64,000 nt of DNA, from assembly GCA_026120035.1 (NCBI GenBank), contig JALRME010000022.1, forward strand, positions 1 to 64,000. The letters are read 5' to 3'. Below, piece by piece: positions 57,179 through 64,000 of this stretch. The stretch's first letter is position 1. Every line of letters begins with the position of its first letter. The stretch comes from Coleophoma eucalyptorum (taxonomy: Eukaryota; Ascomycota; Leotiomycetes; Helotiales; Dermateaceae). The notes under the pieces were generated by a model. It did no database searches, was not told the DNA's origin, and was given only the letters and a program-made list of their open reading frames with translations. A program made the position numbers and the translations under genes.

Positions 57179-57859
57179 TTAGGCAAAATCACCTACAATT
57201 CCTAACTCTTTCGAATTATCCAGCTCCTTCACCCAAACTCTCTGAAACTCCACCCCGAGTTTCTCCAACCTAGCAGCAGCCCGTCTCGCATCACTGACCT
57301 CGTCTGTCCTCGGTGCAATGACCGTTCCGATTAAGAGCGGTGCTGAACTGAGATTCGTCTCCTCGACAGCCTCAGCGCCGGCAATCCCCTCTTCACGTCT
57401 GGAATTTCCATTCACCAGCGTCCCCTCCTCATCCTGTCCTTCCTCACTATTGCTACCCACCGTTGTTGCTGTTAACGGTCTCAGTCCTTCCCGCGCAGAC
57501 TGCACAATATCCCGCTCGGCCCGTGAGCACGCGAGCAATTGCGGCGGCACGGCTGATGAGGAGGTTGGGTTCAAGAACGAATGCAAGATTATCGGACCCC
57601 CCGCGCCAGTGGAGATCATGAGGCGTTGTGGCAGCCCGAGTTGCAATCGCGCGGTTGTGTCGTAGGCCGTGATGGCTGTTGTGGTGAGACTGGATAGTGA
57701 TTGCGATTGCAGTTGCTGGGCGGGGTTGCTGCGCTCGTTATTATTTGGGGATGATGAAGTTGGTGATGTTGTTGCTGAGGAGCTTGAGATTAACGGGGTT
57801 AGAGCTCGGTCTGCGAGATGGATTGCTAGGTGTGGGTTCCCCGATGGTAAGGAAGCCAT
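57179..57859 (-). CDS. Unknown fungal protein, possible roadblock-like fold
   Basis: A single-exon frame of 226 residues from an ATG. Not recognised with confidence. An N-terminal helix (PHLAIHLADRALTPLI), a Ser/Asn/Gln-rich insert, then a block TTAITAYDTTARLQLGLPQRLMIS with GGPIILHSFLNP, followed by an acidic disordered insert and a conserved-looking C-terminal helix rich in Ala/Arg (DARRAAARLEKLGVEFQRVW). The alternation of helix and short strands could fit a roadblock/LC7 or Ragulator-like small fold, but this is only a guess. It is divergent from the coiled-coil gene, 479 bases apart. Confidence 0.65.
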   Translation of the reverse strand: MASLPSGNPHLAIHLADRALTPLISSSSATTSPTSSSPNNNERSNPAQQLQSQSLSSLTTTAITAYDTTARLQLGLPQRLMISTGAGGPIILHSFLNPTSSSAVPPQLLACSRAERDIVQSAREGLRPLTATTVGSNSEEGQDEEGTLVNGNSRREEGIAGAEAVEETNLSSAPLLIGTVIAPRTDEVSDARRAAARLEKLGVEFQRVWVKELDNSKELGIVGDFA

Positions 57860-58338
57860 GATTGCCTCACTCTCTTGTCGGATTTCTCTTCTTACGGACT
57901 GAGAAGGGACGATATTTGCGGAGAGGTTGGAAGCATTGGGGGAAGGGGGGTTTGGTGGGGAAAAAAGAAAGAAAAAAGTCTTCTGTATCCCACTGCTATC
58001 TATCTGTTGCTGTGATTCTTGTTACAATCGCTTTTTGCAAAGGCGAAAGGCACCTGGGAGGGGCGCCGACTATCAAGGTGAGAGATTGGAGATATGAGAA
58101 GGGCTCTTGTGCCGCTTTCGGCTTAGGCCGCCCTTTTCCTGGGAGGGGCGGCGTATTCTGCAGGCCAGTGCTTCGGGAAGGCTTGTTTAGCGCCTTAAAC
58201 CGAACCTGAACTGAGAGACGTAGCCGCGACTCAAACGAGGCGAGCTGTTCAGATGCCATATTGACTTTATTTCGAGCTCCCTGGGAACGTGTGCATCTAC
58301 CTTAACCTCAATTCGTTCGCACAACCTGTATCAATATC
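57860..58338. promoter_or_regulatory. Divergent promoter region
   Basis: 479 bases between divergent starts; no coding frame supported and no site I would name. Confidence 0.5.
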
Positions 58339-60273
58339 ATGGCAGATGCTGCTGAGAAAGCCGAAAAGCTCGCTGCGGCGAAGAAGCGTGTACGTATTCT
58401 TCTACCAAGTGCAAGGGCGTACAGCTTGCTTGTGATTAAGTGTTGAGGTGCGATGTTCATACAAAATGAATATGTGGCTCAACCCATACCCGACCTGCTA
58501 CAATCAAGTATCGTCGAGTTCCAGGGCTAATCCCCTCTTTAGGTCGAGGCTTTGAAGAAGCAGAAAGCCAAAAAGGCCGGTGGAAAGAAGGAGGACAAGC
58601 CAGAGCCGTCTCCAGCAAAAATTGAGGAGAAAGAGAAACTGGAACCCGAAGCAGAGGCCGAGCCAGAATCGAATAGTGCCGAGGAAGAAAGTACAGTGAA
58701 TAAGGATGTGGAGGAAGAATCTGTTGCGGACCTGAATGCTACCTCTTCGCATGGCCGCAAGCCCTCCCTGTCTGTACAATCGAAAATGCGATCGTCCTCT
58801 TTTCGACAGACAGGCACACTATCTCCTGGCATGTTCAGTCCCGATGGTGATACAGCGCCGGAAATTTATAGGAAGCAGGCGACCAGAATTGAGGAGCTGG
58901 AAAAAGAGAATAAGCGGTTGGCAAAGGAAGCTAGTGATGGAGAAAAGAGGTGGAAGAAGGCTGAGGAGGAACTAGAGGACTTGAGGGATGCAGATGGTGA
59001 CGTTAAACCTGCTTCGGGTTCGTCTGAAGATATTGAGAAATTGGTATGTTTCTTTACAACTGTCTGGCACCTACAAGACCTAGATATATTCTGCCGGTTG
59101 CACACCAATTATTGGAACTACTACTTACGCCCTCTATAGAAAAGCGAAATTGCTGCTCTACAGCGCCAAAACACACAATTACACGCACAAACATCCCGGC
59201 CTACAAGACATGCTACTTCTCCATCAGTATCTGGAGCACACCCACCTGGAGATCTGGAAGCAGAGCTTGTCGCCAAATCATCAACAATTGAGTCCATGGA
59301 AGTTGAGATATCAAACCTTCGAGCTCAACTGGAACGTGTTGCTTCAGGATCTACAGTCGAGAAAGAACAGATTGCCGCCCTGGAAGACAAGCTTGCAAGA
59401 AGTGAGCGATCAGCCGAAACTGCTCATCAGGAACTTGGTGACTTGAAGAAGAATCTTGAGCGGACGACTGAAAAGGCCGTCAAGGAAGGTAGTGAGCGCA
59501 CATCTGCAGAGACCAAGGTTCGAACGCTAGAACGCGAAGCTGAGGAAGCCAAAACGGTTAGCGATGAGCTGCAAAAGAAAGTCGACGCTTTGGAGAAGAA
59601 GGTTGCTACATTAGCGACGCTGCACAAGGAACACGATGCGCGTTCGCAAGTACAAAAGAAGGAGCGTGAGAAGATTGAGAAAGATGCTTCTGATCTTCGA
59701 TCACGTTTTGCGACCCTAGAGAACGAGAATTCCCGTCTCAAAGAAGAACGCGAAAGAGCCCGGAAACGTGACGCACAAGGCATCGACGATGCAGGAGTGG
59801 ACGAGCTTGAAGACGAAGAGCGAGAACGTCTCGAGAAAAAAGTCCGTGATCTTGAAGCCGAGATCCACGAACTCCGCAGAGGCGTGTGGCGTGATAGGAG
59901 GAGTCAGCTCGATGGGGATCAATCTGGCATCACGAGCCCTGGCGCTAGATTTATGGACGTCGATCTCGGTGCTATGTCACCAAATAGTCGACGCCGGAGC
60001 TCCTTGCATGGTGGCAGAGGTATTGGCGACTACCTCACATCCGGGTTCAACGCTATCACTGGTGCTGGCCAGGATGATCTCCTAGAGGATGATGAGCTTC
60101 TTGATTTTGATGAGGACGCGTTCAGGATCGCGCAGGAGGAGGAAGCCAAGAGACGTCTTGAGAGGGTCAAGGAGATTAAACGTGGTTTGAAGGATTGGGA
60201 GGGTTGGAGACTTGACTTGGTCGAAAATCGGACAGGTGGCGGTGAAGGTATTGGGGAGATCTTTGAGGTTTGA
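58339..60273 (+). CDS. Long coiled-coil protein, golgin-like
   Basis: Three exons, 58339-58389, 58543-59043 and 59140-60273, encode 561 residues. A Lys/Ala/Glu-rich start (KKQKAKKAGGKKEDKPEPSP) and an Ser-rich piece (SLSVQSKMRSSSFRQTGTLSPGMFSPD) precede coiled coil at about 90-165 and 220-420 (heptads such as IEELEKENKRLAKEA). A non-coiled C-terminus holds DYLTSGFNAITGAGQDDLLEDDELLDFDEDAF and then KEIKRGLKDWEGWRLDLVENR, which looks conserved and could be a small-GTPase or membrane-binding piece. It resembles fungal proteins often labelled M-protein-repeat or golgin-like. Golgi tethering is a hypothesis; there is no clear GRIP or GRAB domain. Confidence 0.78.
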
Positions 60274-60994
60274 GAGGTTTATTCAAGGAGTCTGATATGG
60301 CATGTATGAGTAGGTATTGATATCCTTGGTAGCCAAGCCGCGGAGTGATTATAAGAAGGAATGAACTAAATCATAACCAGGACTAGATTTTATTGTACGC
60401 TGCGTCGGCTACTGCACTTTCAAGTGATGATCAAGAGTTTCTTTTAGAAGTAAACAACTCCGGGAGGTAAACCCAGAATTGGTCTCGGTAACTGAACTCT
60501 TTTCGATTATCTTGGAGGGCTGTGATAAAAATTTGTTGCATATCGCATGTGCACAGACGGAGGAGGTGCAGTAGGAGCTTGAGCGGCAGCTACTGCTTTT
60601 ATTAATGGTTCAGTAATTATAGTATATTCAACGATGGAAACATCCCCATCATAAAGAATTATTACTCGTCGGACCTAAAATAATAATTATGTTTGTCTCC
60701 TAGAATTAAAATAGTCACTGGTAGCTTTGTATAAGCTCTAGCATCTATAGCTTAAATCTTTCTTTTGCAAAGGTGCTTCATGCAGCTCTATTTGAAATCA
60801 CGTCGACCTTCAAGCACTTGCAACCGACCCAGGAGTAATGCTGTCACAGAAGCTCAGAGCTAAGTATCATGAATAAAAACAGCCACGCAGAGAAGTCATG
60901 CCTGCGTGGTACCTTGATCAGAGGAGATTACATTTTTGCTAATGTTATACAGAGAAACTCCAAACCCATGCCCAGGTCCGTTTCATGATTCCAA
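60274..60994. other. Convergent intergenic
   Basis: 720 AT-rich bases between convergent stops; no gene seen. Confidence 0.55.
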
Positions 60995-61886
60995 TCATCT
61001 CAAGCCCAAGAGAAACTTTCCACCGCCTTCCTTGCCACCCTCACCACCACCAGGTAAGTAGGTGACATTAGGATTGCTTGCGAGAGTTTGCGCAATCTCC
61101 TTACTGGCCTCGATTCTTCTGATCATGATCAGCCCATCACCAGCCTTGGCCACAGCCTTAGAGATAGTGTCTGCACTCTCGGCTTCTCCCTCTGCTCGGA
61201 TGACGTTGGCTTGTCTTTCTTGCTCGGCCTTCTCGACGATGAATCGTGCTCGCTCGGCATCTTGCTGTGCGATCTGCTTCTGCTCAACGGCTCGTGTGAA
61301 CTCCTTTCCGAAGGTCATGTGTGTGATGGAGACGTCCTCGAGGGCGATGTTGAACTCTTGGGCACGCTTGAGCAGCTCTGATCGTATCCGGTTGCTGACT
61401 GCCTCTCGTTGTGTGATCAGCTCAGCGGCGTCGAACTGCGCAACGATGGCTTTCAGGACTTCGTTTCCAATAGAGGGGAGGACTCTCTCGTCATAATCTT
61501 GTCCAAGGTTCTGTATTTGTAATTAGCATATTTAATCTTCTGAATATTCATGACTTCTTCCTTACCTGATAGATCTTTGGTAACTGAGCTACCTCGGGTC
61601 TATGCAAGACTCTCAAAGTCAAGCTGACCATTTGCAAATCCTTACTTCCGGTCGTGGTGGAGATGTTTCTTGGCTTCGTTCGCACATCGTAAATAATGCT
61701 CTTTTGCAGCCATGGAATCAGGAAATGGGTACCCTCGTTGACGACTGTATCCTTCACTCCGGATAGACGATCGAAGATGACGGCACGAGTACCACCCTTT
61801 ACATCGTACATAGAAGACTGTGCGATCGAGGCTCCGATAGCCAGAGGAACGGCGAGCTTGTATATGTTCTGGAGTGCTTGAGCCAT
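60995..61886 (-). CDS. PHB1: Prohibitin 1, mitochondrial inner membrane
   Basis: Exons 61886-61566 and 61510-60995 around a 55-base intron encode 278 residues. A short N-terminal hydrophobic segment ([15 protein letters not shown]) anchors the protein, and the SPFH domain follows ([58 protein letters not shown]). An Ala/Glu-rich coiled coil ([18 protein letters not shown]) and a Gly/Lys-rich tail complete it. Prohibitin 1 and 2 form ring scaffolds in the inner membrane that regulate m-AAA protease and cristae. It is divergent from QCR8. Confidence 0.95.
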
Positions 61887-62124
61887 CTTGTCGTAAATGT
61901 CGTGAACGTGTAATGTTTACAAGCTGGTCCAAGGAAGCTATCTCGTCCTAAGCCGTTACCTCTTTACATTTTCAGTAACCCCGGAAAGTCGAGGTCGCTA
62001 GCGCGGCTGCGCGGCTGTTCAGCGAATGGGTTGGCGAGCATTCCCGATTTCCAACCTGTATAACGCTTTCGTTCCTCACAACAGACATTGAAGCTCGCAT
62101 CAATCTTCTACACATTCAATCACG
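61887..62124. promoter_or_regulatory. Short bidirectional promoter, PHB1 and QCR8
   Basis: Only 238 bases separate the two starts, so the promoters must overlap. A GC-rich block (GCTAGCGCGGCTGCGCGGCTG) sits in the middle. Confidence 0.7.
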
Positions 62125-62861
62125 ATGAGACCCTCTCAAATCCTGCGATCCGGTGGTGATGGAGAGATTGGAAAGTACGGAAAGTGAGTATATCCTGGCT
62201 GGGGTCGGGTGGCAGATTCTTCCGGCTACGTCGAGGAGGACTGGCGGGCAGCTGGATGCGAGTGGAAGAGGTGCTAGGGGAGATTTGGAAGTGCACAATG
62301 CTAACTATGGTCTCTTCTTAGGTATTTGGGCCCATGGGGTAACTTTGGTGAGTCTACAAATCTCCCGTCAATCCTTGGGCATGCGCGGCGACATCGCAGA
62401 CAGTCCCATCTCAAGACGACATCGATGCCCAATGGCAATTTCGAGACACGATAGCAAGGCTACAGCTTCAGAACAGCGGAGGATATGCATGGAAATGCTG
62501 ATAAAGATTGTGCAGGATCCCCAGCCCAGAAGGGTGTTGCTTCATATGCCCTCAGCGCCAACAGCCAACGCCCTCTTGCTGGCACCCTGAACGCAGCCAT
62601 CTTCAACACCTGGAGACGATTCAGCCACCAAGTCCTATACTTTGCACCACCTTTGATCGCTGCCTACGTCGCCATGGAGTGGGCAATTGAGAGGTTAGTG
62701 ATTTGGATGGTGCTGGCAGCGCAGACAGTGGCTAATCCGGATTTCACAGAAATGAGTACTTGAACTCCAAGCCCGGCCGTCTGGAATTTGGTGAGGAAGA
62801 ATAGAATTCACTTTGAGATGCTCTCCATGCTAATCGACTCCCTTTAGCCGACGAGGAATAA
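62125..62861 (+). CDS. QCR8: Cytochrome bc1 complex subunit 8
   Basis: Five exons, 62125-62183, 62322-62347, 62516-62693, 62750-62790 and 62848-62861 (14 bases), give 105 residues. Splicing produces KYGKYLGPWGNFGSPAQKGVASYALS, then RPLAGTLNAAIFNTWRRFSH, one membrane segment (VLYFAPPLIAAYVAMEWA) and the end ERNEYLNSKPGRLEFADEE, all typical of fungal Qcr8 (ubiquinone-binding QP-C protein). It is a core structural subunit of complex III. The phases match at every junction, including the 26-base second exon and the 14-base last exon. Confidence 0.94.
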
Positions 62862-63355
62862 TTGATGTCGTGGATAGTGGATGGGTAGGATGAGCTGTAC
62901 ATTAGTAGACTCAATACCAGAAACGTATTCTGATAGCTTTACTCCACTCTTCTTTCTTGCAGTGATATTCGTTTCCATTTCCCCAGGCTTGATCACTGCA
63001 ATTCAAGCCGAACAAGAGGTGTGGAAAGTGTAATGATGTATGAAGAGTGTCTGCGTAGCGTAATGAGAAAACTTCGTATTTAAGGAAGAAACCACCCCGA
63101 AATCAAGAAATACTCATGCAATTTGCAACTACTCATCTATGGTTAAAATTCAATCAGTTCTTTTAAAATACACTCGCAAAGTCCTTCGTTGACCACTCAA
63201 AGTTCACATAGAAGACTAATCGAGACTAGCGCCAAAATTATCTCGGGTGAGCAAAAAATAATTCTGATTTCAAGAAGCTCTCTCGAAGCCTCGAAGCCCG
63301 CAACGAACTTCCAGAAACTCCCCAGCCAATTCAACCCCAACACCACAATTTCAAA
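62862..63355. other. Intergenic, QCR8 3' end and NHP2 promoter
   Basis: 494 bases with no coding frame supported. A small CTCGAAGCC repetition occurs near 63283-63300. Confidence 0.55.
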
Positions 63356-64000
63356 ATGGGCAAGGACAAATCCGAGAAGCGCGATAAGAAGGAGAAGAAG
63401 GAGAAGCGCAGCGAGAAGGACGGTGTCTCAAAACCTAAGAAGGAGAAAAAGTCGAAGCTGAGCGAGGAAAATGTCAAGGCCGCTGTCGAGGAGGTTCTAA
63501 AGCAATCCGAAACTCCTGCTGTTGCTGAGACGACCGTGGAGGCTGCGATTGACACTTCTGGCGATGTTGTTCTGAAGCCTGTTGGTGCTTTGGTCCCTTT
63601 TGCTGCTCCTTTGGCAGATGAGAAGGTTGCGAAGAAGGTGCTTAAGAGCGTTAAGAAAGGTACGAAGAATAATGCAACACCCGACATGAAAACCACTTTG
63701 CTAATTACCTCTCAACAGCTGCAAAGAACAAGACCCTAAAGCGTGGTGTCAAGGAAGTTGTCAAGGCCCTCCGAAAGTCACCACAAGGATCCAACACTGC
63801 TGCACCTGGCGTTGTTATCCTCGCAGCAGATATTTCACCTATGGATGTCATCTCTCATATCCCAGTCCTGTGCGAAGACCACAACGTCCCATACATCTTC
63901 GTCACTAGCCGTGCCGAATTGGGAGCCGCAGGAAACACCAAGCGACCAACAAGTGTAGTCATGGTCTCACAAGAGCGAGCCGGTGCCAAGAAGGCTGAGA
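63356..64000 (+). CDS. NHP2: H/ACA snoRNP protein Nhp2 (partial, runs off window)
   Basis: Exon 1 63356-63659 and the beginning of exon 2 at 63719; the window ends in the coding region. The N-terminus is very Lys/Glu-rich (KSEKRDKKEKKEKRSEKD), longer than in yeast. The L7Ae domain follows: KTLKRGVKEVVKALRKS, GVVILAADISPMDVISHIPV, LCEDHNVPYIFV, SRAELGAAG. Nhp2 binds the box H/ACA RNAs that guide pseudouridylation and telomerase RNA. The 59-base intron ends in CAACAG. The L7Ae core distinguishes it from Snu13 in this window by the EVVKALRKS and SRAELG motifs. Confidence 0.93.

Overview
The window is a gene-dense piece of a filamentous ascomycete chromosome (Pezizomycotina, most likely Leotiomycetes-like). 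The evidence is the short introns (about 42-145 bases, GTRNGT..YAG with CTRAY branch sites), the overall base composition, and a gene set with clear fungal relatives: a Sln1-type osmosensor kinase, Nce102, Pgc1, Mim2, Bmt6 and a Yap-type bZIP. I placed exon boundaries by hand from splice signals and reading-frame continuity. I saw no transposase, reverse transcriptase, CRISPR array, rRNA or convincing tRNA gene.

Layout. 0.5-9.3 kb: a small lysine-tailed unknown protein, a convergent inositol/sugar-type MFS transporter, a large JmjC plus zinc-finger chromatin protein, and COQ2. 10.4-16 kb: NCE102, a MIM2-like import factor, eIF2-beta and an AIM24-family protein. 16-30 kb: a zinc-binding protein with a 26-residue tandem repeat, a PGC1-like phospholipase, an unknown nuclear-looking coiled-coil protein, a polyamine oxidase-like flavoenzyme and an NTG1/Nth endonuclease III. 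30-41 kb: a SLN1 hybrid histidine kinase, a long intergenic stretch, an F-box-like protein with 19-residue repeats, and BMT6. 42-47 kb: a spliced gene of unknown function with a C-terminal membrane segment, SNU13, VMA3 and a carboxymuconolactone decarboxylase-like protein. 47-52 kb: a 5-kb stretch with no supportable gene, ending at a bZIP factor. 54-64 kb: transketolase, an unknown protein, a long coiled-coil protein, prohibitin 1, QCR8 and NHP2, which runs off the window end.

The genes are mostly independent housekeeping or signalling loci. Themes recur. Mitochondria: COQ2, MIM2, PHB1 and QCR8, with PHB1 and QCR8 divergent over 238 bases. L7Ae-type snoRNP proteins: SNU13 and NHP2. Plasma membrane, lipid or osmotic sensing: NCE102, PGC1 and SLN1. 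I found no convincing new multi-gene system. The best leads are the JmjC/CXXC protein with its domains in unusual order, the two repeat proteins, the gene at 42.3-43.2 kb, and the two long gene-poor regions.
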